Positions 6,458-13,373 are shown, counted from the first letter of the stretch. The stretch is DNA of 18,291 nt from CAZQLW01 sp964639875 (GCA_964639875.1 CAZXEM010000018.1:1-18291); one strand, 5' to 3'. Notes: generated by a model from the sequence alone, not told the origin. Translations and numbers: made by a program.

Positions 6458-7414
6458 ATGGTTTCAACAATCTGGACAGAAAAGTACCGACCGCAAACTT
6501 TTGATGAAGTTAAAGGTCAACAGGAAATAGTAGAGAAAGTAAAAGCTTTCGTTTCTACGGGAAGTATGCCTCATTTATTATTTTCTGGCCCGGCAGGAGT
6601 AGGAAAAACAACATTATCTTTAGTTATCGCTAAACAGTTGTTCGGCGAGAGTTGGCGACAGAACGTCCTTGAATTAAACGCTTCTGATGAACGGGGAATT
6701 GATGTTGTTCGAGTAAAAGTTAAAGATTTTGCAAGAACAAAAGCTCTTGGCGATGTTCCGTTTAAACTTATTTATTTGGATGAAAGTGATGCTCTAACTA
6801 AAGAAGCACAGCAAGCTCTTCGTAGAACAATGGAAAATTATACTAAAACTTGCCGGTTTATTTTGAGCTGTAATTATTCTTCAAAAATTATTGATCCTAT
6901 TCAAAGTAGATGTGCGGTCTTTCGATTTAAGCCACTTGCTAAAGAAGACGTTTATGAAATGGTTGATAAATTAGTTACTGAAGAAGGTTTAACAGTTACT
7001 GATGAAGCTAAACAAGCTTTGTTTGAAGTTTCTAACGGAGATTGTCGAAGACTCGAGAATGTAATGCAAAGTTGTGCAGTTATTAAGAAAGATATTGATG
7101 CGGAGTTAGTTTATTCTATGGCTTCTGTAGCCAAGCCGAAAGAGATTAAAGAATTATTGGGTGTTGCTGCTACTGGTGATTTTATTGCTTCGAGAAAGAA
7201 ACTTCTTGATTTGATGTTAAATTATGGACTGTCTGGATTAGATGTCATCAAACAAATTCAGAAAGAAATTTGGAACTTAGAATTAGATGACCGAAAAAAA
7301 GTTGAACTGATTGATAAATGCGGTGAAGTAGAATTTAGAATGTCTGAAGGTAGTGATGAGTACGTGCAATTAGAAGCGTTTTTAGCGTTTGTTGTGATGG
7401 TTGGTAGTAGATAA
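6458..7414 (+). CDS. rfcS: Replication factor C small subunit (clamp loader)
   Basis: A 318-aa AAA+ ATPase that, with RfcL, loads the PCNA sliding clamp on DNA. RFC boxes appear in order: WTEKYRPQTFDEVKGQ at the N terminus (box II), Walker A GPAGVGKT at 44-51, LELNASDERGID (box IV, about 71-82), Walker B LIYLDESDAL at about 104-113, ALRRTMENY (about 120-128), and the SRC arginine-finger motif at 150-152 in IQSRCAVFRF. The remainder is the lid and helical collar domain. Length matches the usual archaeal small subunit (about 320-330 aa). Box V reads DESD where DEAD is more common, a mild variation. It is a single gene with a leaderless-type promoter. Confidence 0.95.
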   Translation: MVSTIWTEKYRPQTFDEVKGQQEIVEKVKAFVSTGSMPHLLFSGPAGVGKTTLSLVIAKQLFGESWRQNVLELNASDERGIDVVRVKVKDFARTKALGDVPFKLIYLDESDALTKEAQQALRRTMENYTKTCRFILSCNYSSKIIDPIQSRCAVFRFKPLAKEDVYEMVDKLVTEEGLTVTDEAKQALFEVSNGDCRRLENVMQSCAVIKKDIDAELVYSMASVAKPKEIKELLGVAATGDFIASRKKLLDLMLNYGLSGLDVIKQIQKEIWNLELDDRKKVELIDKCGEVEFRMSEGSDEYVQLEAFLAFVVMVGSR

Positions 7415-7449
7415 AAAAGTTTAAATTATAAATTTATTTAATTGGAATT

Positions 7450-7455
7450 GAGGTA
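7450..7455 (+). promoter_or_regulatory. Shine-Dalgarno site of the 73-aa protein gene
   Basis: GAGGTA lies 6-7 nt before the ATG at 7462, in contrast with the leaderless starts of the adjoining genes. Confidence 0.5.
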
Positions 7456-7461
7456 AACAAA

Positions 7462-7683
7462 ATGGATGGAGATAAAATAAGAAGTGAAATAATGACATTC
7501 CCTAATCAAATAGACCATTTGAAAAGTTTTTTTAATCGTGAGGTGTGGTATTACAAGGATGAAGATGATAGTTATCTGTCTAAATACAAAAATGATCTAT
7601 TCGGTAAAATTCATACATTAAGATTAAAATTACAATCTATGGAAAAATCTTTCCTTCAAATAGAAGCAAATTTCAAAGATTAG
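7462..7683 (+). CDS. Small hypothetical protein
   Basis: A 73-aa charged protein beginning MDGDKIRSEIMTFPN. It is probably helical, with an aromatic and acidic middle (WYYKDEDDSYL) and a C-terminal amphipathic stretch (about residues 45-70) that could form a short coiled coil. It has no cysteines, signal peptide or membrane segment. A Shine-Dalgarno site supports the start. It sits 47 bp after rfcS and 54 bp before the MFS gene. No family is recognised. Confidence 0.55.
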   Translation: MDGDKIRSEIMTFPNQIDHLKSFFNREVWYYKDEDDSYLSKYKNDLFGKIHTLRLKLQSMEKSFLQIEANFKD

Positions 7684-7704
7684 GATTGTTAACTTGTAAC
7701 GAGT

Positions 7705-7715
7705 AAATTTATATA
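7705..7715 (+). promoter_or_regulatory. TATA box of the MFS transporter gene
   Basis: AAATTTATATA is centred about 27 bp before the ATG at 7738; leaderless transcript expected. Confidence 0.55.
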
Positions 7716-7737
7716 CCTTTTTCTTTTTAGTTACATT

Positions 7738-8910
7738 ATGAACAACATTACTAAAATAAAATTTATTTACTTTTTTAAATCGTTATTTTTCTTTTCACCT
7801 ATTTTAACTTTATTTTATTTTTCTCGAAGTTTAGACACATTTCAAATAATTTCTTTAGAAGCGGTATTAATAGTTGCAGTGTTATTTTCTGAAGTTCCTA
7901 CAGGAATTATTGCTGATAAGATTGGCAGAAAATTTTCTTTATCTTTCTTAATTTTTCTGTTAATTATTGGAAATGTTTGGACCATTTTTGCCCATTCATA
8001 CCTTGAATTTATTATTATTCAAGTTATTTTTGGAATTGGTATTGCTTTTGGTTCTGGGGCTATAGAGGCCCTGGTGTATGATACTTTAAAATCTCAAAAA
8101 AGAGAAAAAGAAATGAGCAAAATGTGGGGTTCTATAAACTCTTATTCTTTAATAGCGGTTGTTATTGCTATAACTACTGGAGGTTACTTGGCCAGAAGTC
8201 ATGATCCGAAAACTTTTGTTCTTTTAATTTGGCTTTTTACGTTCGGAGCAATAATTGCTTTCATAATTTCATTATTTGTAGAAGAAAAAAAACATCAAAA
8301 GAAAATAAAAGAAGTAAGTCCTTTAATTTTATTCAAAGAATCTACTGCTCATATTCTTAAAAATAAATCATTAAGAAGGATAATTTACCTTTCCTTATTT
8401 ACTATTCCATTTTATCATATAATCATGTTTCTTTTTCAACCTTATTTTTTGATTGCTGGAGTCCCCAACGCACTTTGGGGAGTGTCTATGGCAGGGGGAT
8501 CATTGTTAGGGGCATTATTAATGAAATATGCCTACAAGATTGAAGAAAAGATTGGGATGAAAAAAACAATTTTTTTAACCACTATTCTTCCTGGAATTTT
8601 TTATCTTGCGATGGCTTTTATTATTGGGCCGGCATTATCTTTCTTATGGTACATTTTTCTTAGAGGGACAAGTATTTTAAGAGACCCTTTATTTTCTCAG
8701 TATCAAAATGATCATATTGAAAGTCATAATAGGGCAACAGTATTATCAGTAATTTCAATGATTGTTTCGTTATATCTAGTAATTATGAGATTAATATTGG
8801 GAAAGATTGCAGACTATGATTTGATTACTTCGTTCATTGTTATGGGTGTGATTATTGTTATTGGAGCGATTGTATTTAGAATTAATGAGAAAGATGTTGT
8901 TGGTGTTTAA
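7738..8910 (+). CDS. Major facilitator superfamily transporter
   Basis: A 390-aa protein with about 12 hydrophobic segments, the normal size for an MFS carrier. The loop between TM2 and TM3 contains motif A (GIIADKIGRK at residues 56-65, in SEVPTGIIADKIGRK). A basic central loop, EEKKHQKKIKEVS, separates the two six-helix halves. The pattern resembles drug/proton antiporter-type efflux carriers, but the substrate cannot be deduced. The gene has its own leaderless-type promoter and ends 15 bp from the convergent 118-aa protein gene. Confidence 0.85.
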   Translation: MNNITKIKFIYFFKSLFFFSPILTLFYFSRSLDTFQIISLEAVLIVAVLFSEVPTGIIADKIGRKFSLSFLIFLLIIGNVWTIFAHSYLEFIIIQVIFGIGIAFGSGAIEALVYDTLKSQKREKEMSKMWGSINSYSLIAVVIAITTGGYLARSHDPKTFVLLIWLFTFGAIIAFIISLFVEEKKHQKKIKEVSPLILFKESTAHILKNKSLRRIIYLSLFTIPFYHIIMFLFQPYFLIAGVPNALWGVSMAGGSLLGALLMKYAYKIEEKIGMKKTIFLTTILPGIFYLAMAFIIGPALSFLWYIFLRGTSILRDPLFSQYQNDHIESHNRATVLSVISMIVSLYLVIMRLILGKIADYDLITSFIVMGVIIVIGAIVFRINEKDVVGV

Positions 8911-8925
8911 TTTTAAATTTAGCAT

Positions 8926-9282
8926 TTAAGTATTATACTTTAATGCGTCTCTGGATTTTACTAAATGTAATTTATATTCTATTTGTTCAGTGTCAAAGTT
9001 ACCTACTTTTTCAAATTGATAAAAATTATGTTCTTGATTATGTAATGTTCCGTCTTGATTGATAATGCCGGAAACATATAATTTTTCGGAAATTAAATCT
9101 TTAACTGTTGATTCTAACCCTAATTGTTGAATTCTTTCTTCTACTTCTGTTTTTGTAAATTGTTTTTTACCAATAGAAAAATCAAAACCAACTAATTGTC
9201 CTAGAGAAACATAATTGTGTCCAAAAGCTTTTACAATTTTTCGATTTTTTTTTAAAGTTTTAACCAATTCGTTTTTTACCAT
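8926..9282 (-). CDS. Hypothetical protein
   Basis: A 118-aa soluble, lysine-rich protein without cysteines. The N-terminal half (about 1-70) looks mainly helical and could be a small DNA- or protein-binding domain; the C-terminal half (about 71-118) has alternating hydrophobic residues (YVSGIINQDG, HNFYQFEKVG, IEYKLHLV) that suggest beta strands. No family is recognised. Its TATA box and leaderless start agree with the neighbouring genes. It is convergent with the MFS gene. Confidence 0.55.
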   Translation of the reverse strand: MVKNELVKTLKKNRKIVKAFGHNYVSLGQLVGFDFSIGKKQFTKTEVEERIQQLGLESTVKDLISEKLYVSGIINQDGTLHNQEHNFYQFEKVGNFDTEQIEYKLHLVKSRDALKYNT

Positions 9283-9304
9283 GATCTTTAATGATTATAA
9301 TTAG

Positions 9305-9313
9305 AATATAAAC
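9305..9313 (-). promoter_or_regulatory. TATA box of the 118-aa protein gene
   Basis: On the minus strand this reads GTTTATATT, centred 27 bp before the ATG at 9282. Confidence 0.5.
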
Positions 9314-9340
9314 GTTTTGGTGTTAGAAAATAACTAATGA

Positions 9341-9371
9341 AATATAAAAAATAAATTAAAAATAAAAAAGA
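9341..9371 (-). terminator. T-rich terminator after the first lipoprotein gene
   Basis: On the minus strand this stretch contains several T runs (six and five T in a row) directly after the lipoprotein stop codon, the usual form of archaeal intrinsic termination. Confidence 0.5.
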
Positions 9372-9372
9372 A

Positions 9373-10269
9373 TTAAGAACTTTCTTTGATCCTTAACTTC
9401 TCTGAGATTAAATCTCGGTACCGATAGTCAAAGGTAATCTTAACTTGTTTGGTTGCTAATGTATCTGCAGGCAAAGCGGTTTTAAGTTTACAAACAATAT
9501 CCGCAGAATTGTCAATTAACCTTGCTTCGTCAATTTTACCACCCTGTTTACATTCCCAGTTAGGATCATCGATAGAGTAACTAATTTTTTCTTGGACACC
9601 AAAATCATCACCTAACTTAGTGACTTTTCCACTACCAACATCACTAACTTTAATCTTTAAAGCCATGATTCCTTTTCCAGCAGTACTTTCAATTACACTA
9701 TCAACAGTGATTGGTGCACCAGAAACAAAATGATTTTTTGGTCCTTCAACATCACAAACACGTTTATCTTTAAGATCTTCTTTCAAACAAATTTCTGGAA
9801 TGATCAAATAAGTTTTATAGTTATAATCAATATTTGCAAACCATTCTCGATCAATTGCGCCTTTAACTTCTTCTTCATATTTTGCATCTGAGGAGAATGT
9901 TATGGTTTCTTCACCACCAGTAGTTAGTAGTTCAGAGATGATATCAATTACGCCTGTATTTGTTAAACTTAAAGATGGAATTCCACTGAAATCTAAAGAT
10001 GGTCCTTTTAATTCTACCGTTACGTCTCCTGGTTGAAGTTCATATTCACCTTTATTACTTAATGTAACTTCTATTGGAAATGTTTCTGTATCAAAAATAG
10101 TATATATTCCATCCTCTTCAATGCCAAGTTGTTCGAAATTTGTTATCACGCCTTGCGTACCACCCATAAATGCGCCAGTACCGGAAGTTTGTTGTTGTTC
10201 ACCTTCACATGCAGTAAGCAAAAATAAGCTTACAATCAAAATTGGTAATATTATTATTCTTTTCATCAT
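9373..10269 (-). CDS. Lipoprotein, paralogue A
   Basis: A 298-aa secreted lipoprotein anchored on the outer face of the membrane. The N terminus has basic residues, a hydrophobic stretch (about 5-19) and the lipobox LTAC with Cys21 as the lipid-bearing residue. The rest is beta-rich and probably made of two immunoglobulin-like domains. It aligns by eye with the next upstream gene: GGTQGVI, FPIEVTLSNKGEYEL, SGAPITVDSV, and the C-terminal ITFDYRYRDLISEKLRI. Cysteines occur as two pairs (ICLKEDLKDKRVC and WECK...IVCK), suggesting disulfides outside the cell. The start is MM; a Shine-Dalgarno AGAGGT at 10274-10279 favours the second Met (10266). Function is unknown. Confidence 0.75.
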   Translation of the reverse strand: MMKRIIILPILIVSLFLLTACEGEQQQTSGTGAFMGGTQGVITNFEQLGIEEDGIYTIFDTETFPIEVTLSNKGEYELQPGDVTVELKGPSLDFSGIPSLSLTNTGVIDIISELLTTGGEETITFSSDAKYEEEVKGAIDREWFANIDYNYKTYLIIPEICLKEDLKDKRVCDVEGPKNHFVSGAPITVDSVIESTAGKGIMALKIKVSDVGSGKVTKLGDDFGVQEKISYSIDDPNWECKQGGKIDEARLIDNSADIVCKLKTALPADTLATKQVKITFDYRYRDLISEKLRIKESS

Positions 10270-10273
10270 TATA

Positions 10274-10279
10274 ACCTCT
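10274..10279 (-). promoter_or_regulatory. Shine-Dalgarno site of lipoprotein A
   Basis: AGAGGT on the minus strand lies 4 nt from the first ATG and 7 nt from the second, so the second ATG (10266) is the better-spaced start. Confidence 0.5.
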
Positions 10280-10314
10280 TTTATCTTTATAATTACTAAA
10301 AGAAAGTGTTAAGA

Positions 10315-10323
10315 TATTTAAAG
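10315..10323 (-). promoter_or_regulatory. TATA-like promoter of lipoprotein A
   Basis: On the minus strand CTTTAAATA lies just after the stop codon of lipoprotein B and predicts a start near 10292, upstream of the Shine-Dalgarno site. Lipoprotein A can therefore be expressed independently of its paralogue. Confidence 0.4.
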
Positions 10324-10324
10324 C

Positions 10325-11293
10325 TTACCCTGAACCCGGCGTTTTAATAATTCGTATTGGTTGAGTAAGTGAATCCATATAGTTATAACCTAATGTAATT
10401 TGTAAAGGTGTTTGAAATGCACTTCCTGTTGGGATTAGGGCATCACAAACTATTTTCCCTATACCATTACTTAACCTTACTTCTTGATTTTGAGGTTTAC
10501 ATCTCATTGAATTTAAACCTGTATTTTTAACATTAAATTCTACTAAGTCTAATTCGGTATAAGGTATTTTTCCATTACAAGTTTCTGGACTAATACCTGA
10601 AGAAAGTACTGTTCCTCCACCAACATTTTGAATTGTAATCTCAAAAACTGCTCTTCCACCAACCATATCAACACCTACATGAGATACGGCTACTGGTGCA
10701 CCCTGACCACCACCCATTGCTACATCTGTAGCAATACAAGTTTTTTGTTCAGTGCTAACATCATAAAATAATGGATCAACACATACTAACGGACTAGCAG
10801 AAGTTTTATAATGGTAACATGTTAGAAAATTTAAAACGGGATTATACTCAAAAACTTTTTCAGGTAAACGATTACTGGTGGATTTAAATTCTAATTGATT
10901 AATTCCTCCTTGAACATTGTAAAGGTTTTTTCCTTCAAGGACATTTATTCCTTCTGCACATCTTCTTCCACCCTGAGGTGAAAGTGAAGTTAGGATAGAT
11001 TTATCAAATCCAGTTACATGAATTCGACAGGATTGTAACGCTAAGTCAAAGTTACCTTTATTTTTTACTTCTAGAAGTGCCACTAATTGATCTTGATCAT
11101 AAATAAATGGTGGTGGAAAACCGGACATTAAACTTAATTCTACCCCTTGTGATCCAGTAGTTACCATTCTTGCTGCAGTAGCAGTATCATAAGGTCCTTC
11201 TCCCGCAGCAGGTTTTCCGCCACATGAAGTTAAGAAAAGTAAAGCAGTAGTTAATAGAACTATCACTAAAACTTTTATCACACTCTTTTTCAT
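10325..11293 (-). CDS. Lipoprotein, paralogue B
   Basis: A 322-aa secreted lipoprotein: MKKSVIK, a hydrophobic stretch, then lipobox LTSC with Cys24. The frame is open 21 codons further upstream, but that extension adds an aberrant hydrophobic leader and would run through the TATA box; the box centred 27 bp before 11293 makes this ATG the likely start. The mature part shares its plan with the adjacent lipoprotein A: TGSQGVE, LVALLEVKNKGNFDL, GAPVAVSHVGV, ITIQNVGGG, and a C-terminal ITLGYNYMDSLTQPIRI. Corresponding cysteine pairs are seen (VCVDPLFYDVSTEQKTC; MRCK...IVCD), with extra cysteines in the N-terminal half. Probably immunoglobulin-like beta domains on the cell surface; function unknown. 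Confidence 0.75.
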   Translation of the reverse strand: MKKSVIKVLVIVLLTTALLFLTSCGGKPAAGEGPYDTATAARMVTTGSQGVELSLMSGFPPPFIYDQDQLVALLEVKNKGNFDLALQSCRIHVTGFDKSILTSLSPQGGRRCAEGINVLEGKNLYNVQGGINQLEFKSTSNRLPEKVFEYNPVLNFLTCYHYKTSASPLVCVDPLFYDVSTEQKTCIATDVAMGGGQGAPVAVSHVGVDMVGGRAVFEITIQNVGGGTVLSSGISPETCNGKIPYTELDLVEFNVKNTGLNSMRCKPQNQEVRLSNGIGKIVCDALIPTGSAFQTPLQITLGYNYMDSLTQPIRIIKTPGSG

Positions 11294-11315
11294 ATTCGGA
11301 AATAAAAGAAATAGT

Positions 11316-11325
11316 GTATATAAGC
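11316..11325 (-). promoter_or_regulatory. TATA box of lipoprotein B
   Basis: GCTTATATAC on the minus strand, centred about 27 bp before ATG 11293. It decides the start in favour of the shorter protein. Confidence 0.6.
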
Positions 11326-11367
11326 TTTTTGGTAAAATGATATAAAATGTTAGCAATATACTTAGAG

Positions 11368-11372
11368 AAAAA
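11368..11372 (-). terminator. T-run terminator of the tRNA gene
   Basis: Five T in a row on the minus strand begin 4 nt after the tRNA discriminator base. Confidence 0.4.
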
Positions 11373-11389
11373 TGATGGGCCCACCCGGA

Positions 11390-11433
11390 CTTTCGCTGAA
11401 AAGCGTGATCAAAAAGTGTTCACACTTTTTCGC
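11390..11433 (-). other. Intron 2 of tRNA-Val, in the T loop (59/60), 44 nt
   Basis: A bulge-helix-bulge motif can be drawn: outer helix = T stem; central helix TTCG (11439-11436) with CGAA (11395-11392), four perfect pairs; 5' bulge AG|G (cut after 11434); 3' bulge AG|T (cut before 11389). Inside is a perfect 8-bp hairpin, AAAAAGTG (11430-11423) with CACTTTTT (11418-11411), loop TGAA. Introns at this non-canonical site need a splicing endonuclease with relaxed specificity. Confidence 0.75.
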
Positions 11434-11455
11434 CTCGAACCGGGGATCAATGCCT

Positions 11456-11472
11456 GACTTCTCCTTACGGAT
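11456..11472 (-). other. Intron 1 of tRNA-Val, canonical site 37/38, 17 nt
   Basis: Bulge-helix-bulge geometry: outer helix = anticodon stem; central helix CTTA/GAAG (three pairs and an A-G mismatch); 5' bulge CA|A; 3' bulge TC|A; inner helix TCC/GGA capped by a GTAA (GNRA) tetraloop. Confidence 0.8.
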
Positions 11473-11531
11473 TGTAAGGGCACTGTCATAGCCACTAGAC
11501 CATAGGCCCACTCTTTCCATTAATTACTTAG

Positions 11532-11543
11532 TTTATTTAAAAA
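11532..11543 (-). promoter_or_regulatory. TATA-like box of tRNA-Val
   Basis: On the minus strand this reads TTTTTAAATAAA, about 28 bp before the first base of the tRNA. Confidence 0.5.
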
Positions 11544-11591
11544 TGTTTCTCTCTTCATAGACTAAGAAAAATATTTCGCAAAGGGGAAATA

Positions 11592-11611
11592 TTTATATAT
11601 CTTAGCGCTAA
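11592..11611 (+). promoter_or_regulatory. TATA box with adjoining palindrome (candidate operator)
   Basis: TTTATATAT (11592-11600) is followed directly by the perfect palindrome TTAGCGCTAA (11602-11611). CTTAG also occurs three times (11601, 11613, 11618). The palindrome sits between the box and the expected start site near 11622, a usual position for a repressor site. The predicted mRNA has a leader of about 30 nt. No regulator is identified. Confidence 0.45.
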
Positions 11612-11643
11612 CCTTAGCTTAGATTAATTTTAAAAATAAAAAA

Positions 11644-11650
11644 AGGTGAT
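11644..11650 (+). promoter_or_regulatory. Strong Shine-Dalgarno site of the lysine-rich protein gene
   Basis: AGGTGAT matches the complement of the archaeal 16S tail exactly and is 5 nt from ATG 11656. Confidence 0.65.
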
Positions 11651-11655
11651 GATAA

Positions 11656-11874
11656 ATGGCAAAAACAAAAAAGAAGGCTGCTTCTAAAAAGAAAACAGTT
11701 ACTGTTACAAAACACATTGATAGTGTAACCAAAAAAATTTTGGCAAATATTAGTAAACTTAAAAAAGAAGTAAAAGAGTTTGAAAAAATAGCATTAAGTT
11801 ATGAAAAGAAAACAGGCAATAAACTGTTAACTGCTGCTGAAAGAAAAAAACTGAACAGTTTGAAGGGGGTCTAG
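11656..11874 (+). CDS. Small lysine-rich protein
   Basis: A 72-aa protein with a lysine-rich, probably disordered N terminus (residues 1-14) followed by a predicted helix (about 20-68), including ILANISKLKKEVKEFEKIA with heptad spacing suitable for a coiled coil. The high positive charge suggests binding to nucleic acid or to an acidic partner. It ends 3 nt before the coiled-coil protein gene, so the two are almost certainly co-transcribed and may interact. The strong Shine-Dalgarno site suggests efficient expression. No named family is recognised. Confidence 0.65.
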   Translation: MAKTKKKAASKKKTVTVTKHIDSVTKKILANISKLKKEVKEFEKIALSYEKKTGNKLLTAAERKKLNSLKGV

Positions 11875-11877
11875 AAA

Positions 11878-12840
11878 ATGGGATGGTTTACAAATTTATT
11901 TCAGAAAAAATCTGAAGCTGTGACAATGTCTACAGCAAAAACTACAATGGAAGCTGATGTGTTCAGGATTGAACAACCGTTCAGGAAAGCTAAAGGGCTT
12001 AATGCGAAAATGGGCGGTCATAAAAGTGCAGCTAAAAAAATGTTGGATGTAATCAGAAAAATGTCTAGCACTATTAAAAGTCATCAAAAAACAGGGCTAA
12101 GTTTCCTTTTACGGGCTAGAAAAGAGTTTAGGCTAAGTGATATTGATGCTGATGTTCGTTCCAGGACTCAGATTAATCGGGTGATGGCTGGTATCAGAAC
12201 TGAATTATCTGATGTTGAAAAGAATGTTCGTTTAATGTTGGACCAACAACAAGCAGAGTTAGGTAGTGAAATGAACCAATTTAATTTAGACGATGATTTA
12301 TTAAGGAAGATTTCTGAAAGGACAGTAAACATTGACAAAATCCATAACGATTTAAAACAAGATTTTGCTAATTTAAAAGTTGTTATTGAAAATGATAAAT
12401 ATTCTGAAGCTTTCGCAGCTAAAAATAATGAACTTGTTTCTGCAGCGAGGAATTTAGAAAAAGAGGTTGAAAAAGCTGTGCGGGTAGTAAGAATTGCTAA
12501 ACTTAAAGCTCATAACTTAAGAAGGAGAGCTATGCGATACCAAATCTCTCGTTATTTAAGAAATTTTGGGCGTAATTTAGATGGTCTTAAAAAAGATATT
12601 GTTAAAGCAACTCAACCTTTGATTACTATTGCTGAAGAATATCGTGACATTGCTGATAGAAGGTTAAATAGCGTTAAACATTATGAAAAAGACTTTAAAG
12701 ATTTAGAGCTGGCAATGCAAGGCGAAGTAACTAAACAAGAAAAAGATATTGAAGTTATCCAGAAAGAGTACGAAAAAATGATGGATGAGATTCAAGAAGA
12801 AATTAGAATCTTTGCAAGAGTAAGAAAGTTAGATTATTAA
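11878..12840 (+). CDS. Long coiled-coil protein of unknown function
   Basis: A 320-aa protein that is nearly all alpha-helical. It begins MGWFTNLFQKKSE, a short amphipathic segment that could touch the membrane. Heptad-like regions are seen at about 95-180, 185-220 and 235-310; the middle contains a very basic patch (LKAHNLRRRAMRYQISRYL, about 209-227), and the C terminus is acidic then basic (EKMMDEIQEEIRIFARVRKLDY). It has no cysteines, no ATPase motif and no long membrane helix. The Shine-Dalgarno site AAGGGGGT (11863-11870) lies in the end of the upstream gene, showing translational coupling. A structural or scaffolding role, with the lysine-rich peptide as partner, is an inference. Confidence 0.7.
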   Translation: MGWFTNLFQKKSEAVTMSTAKTTMEADVFRIEQPFRKAKGLNAKMGGHKSAAKKMLDVIRKMSSTIKSHQKTGLSFLLRARKEFRLSDIDADVRSRTQINRVMAGIRTELSDVEKNVRLMLDQQQAELGSEMNQFNLDDDLLRKISERTVNIDKIHNDLKQDFANLKVVIENDKYSEAFAAKNNELVSAARNLEKEVEKAVRVVRIAKLKAHNLRRRAMRYQISRYLRNFGRNLDGLKKDIVKATQPLITIAEEYRDIADRRLNSVKHYEKDFKDLELAMQGEVTKQEKDIEVIQKEYEKMMDEIQEEIRIFARVRKLDY

Positions 12841-12880
12841 TTTTTTTATTTTCTTTTTTTATTTAATTTTTATTTTTTAT
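12841..12880 (+). terminator. T-rich terminator after the coiled-coil operon
   Basis: Runs of seven, seven, five and six T follow the stop codon at 12840, extending into the end of the convergent minus-strand gene. Confidence 0.55.
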
Positions 12881-13373
12881 ATTTCTCAAAATGGATTATT
12901 TTGTTACTTGGTTTATCAGAAGCAGTAGTATTTTGATTTGGTTGACTTAACTCTTCGCATTTCTTTGGTTGTTGTCGTCGTTGCTGGTAATCTTTGTCTT
13001 TTCTTGTTTGCTCATATTGATTTTTAACATGACCACAATATTCTTCTGAGATAAAATGATCTAAACACATAATTTCAGTTAATGTTACAAAGTCAACTTG
13101 GGTTATATTTTCAATGACTTGCATATTATCTTTACGGTGAATACGGTCAATTAATTCTTCGGGAAGTAAACACTCATCATCACAAGCTTGATAAAGTTTA
13201 GACACTACGTTATAACATCCTAAATCAACCAGTTTTTGTCTTAATGGCCCATACTTCTTTTCATCTCTGATGGTGGTTAAATTATCCACTTTTTTTTCTA
13301 GTAATTCTTCATTTGACAATATTTTTATTTTGTCTTTATCGCGAGAAAAAAGTTTAACCAATAAGTCTTTCAT
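12870..13373 (-). CDS. Hypothetical protein with cysteine-containing helical core
   Basis: A 167-aa soluble protein. The first 115 residues look helical and contain five cysteines (in LGCYN, ACDDECLL, IMCLDHF and EEYCGHV), which could bind metal, although no standard zinc-finger spacing is clear. The last 45 residues are Gln-, Asn- and Lys-rich and probably disordered (QQRRQQPKKCEELSQPNQN). It has no signal peptide or membrane segment. A TATA box centred 27 bp upstream supports the start. It is transcribed toward the coiled-coil operon. No family is recognised. Confidence 0.6.
   Translation of the reverse strand: MKDLLVKLFSRDKDKIKILSNEELLEKKVDNLTTIRDEKKYGPLRQKLVDLGCYNVVSKLYQACDDECLLPEELIDRIHRKDNMQVIENITQVDFVTLTEIMCLDHFISEEYCGHVKNQYEQTRKDKDYQQRRQQPKKCEELSQPNQNTTASDKPSNKIIHFEKYKK

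Larger units (their letters stand above)
11376..11509 (-). tRNA. tRNA-Val (anticodon TAC) with two introns
   Basis: The 134-nt gene folds into a complete 73-nt tRNA after removal of two insertions. Acceptor 5' GGGCCTA (11509-11503) pairs with TGGGCCC (11383-11377, one G-T pair), with discriminator A at 11376 and no encoded CCA. The D arm is GTC...GAC with G18-G19 in place. The anticodon stem GTGCC (11483-11479) pairs with GGCAT (11454-11450); the loop is CTTACAA with anticodon TAC (11476-11474). The T stem CCCGG (11444-11440) pairs with CCGGG (11388-11384) and the spliced T loop is TTCGAGT. Intron 1 interrupts at 37/38, intron 2 at 59/60. The mature sequence resembles archaeal tRNA-Val. Promoter and T-run terminator flank it. 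Confidence 0.9.

Noticed and set aside
6761..6800. DESD in place of DEAD in RfcS as a sign of lost function
   Set aside because: The catalytic Asp-Glu pair, Walker A lysine and SRC arginine are all intact; the third position is known to vary in AAA+ proteins.
11293..11356. A 21-residue N-terminal extension of lipoprotein B
   Set aside because: It would run through the TATA box and place a second hydrophobic stretch before a normal lipoprotein signal peptide; the ATG at 11293 has ideal promoter spacing.
11602..11655. Box C/D guide RNA suggested by GGTGATGA near 11645
   Set aside because: The box C-like word is the Shine-Dalgarno site of the lysine-rich protein gene, and no box D or internal boxes lie at a suitable distance.
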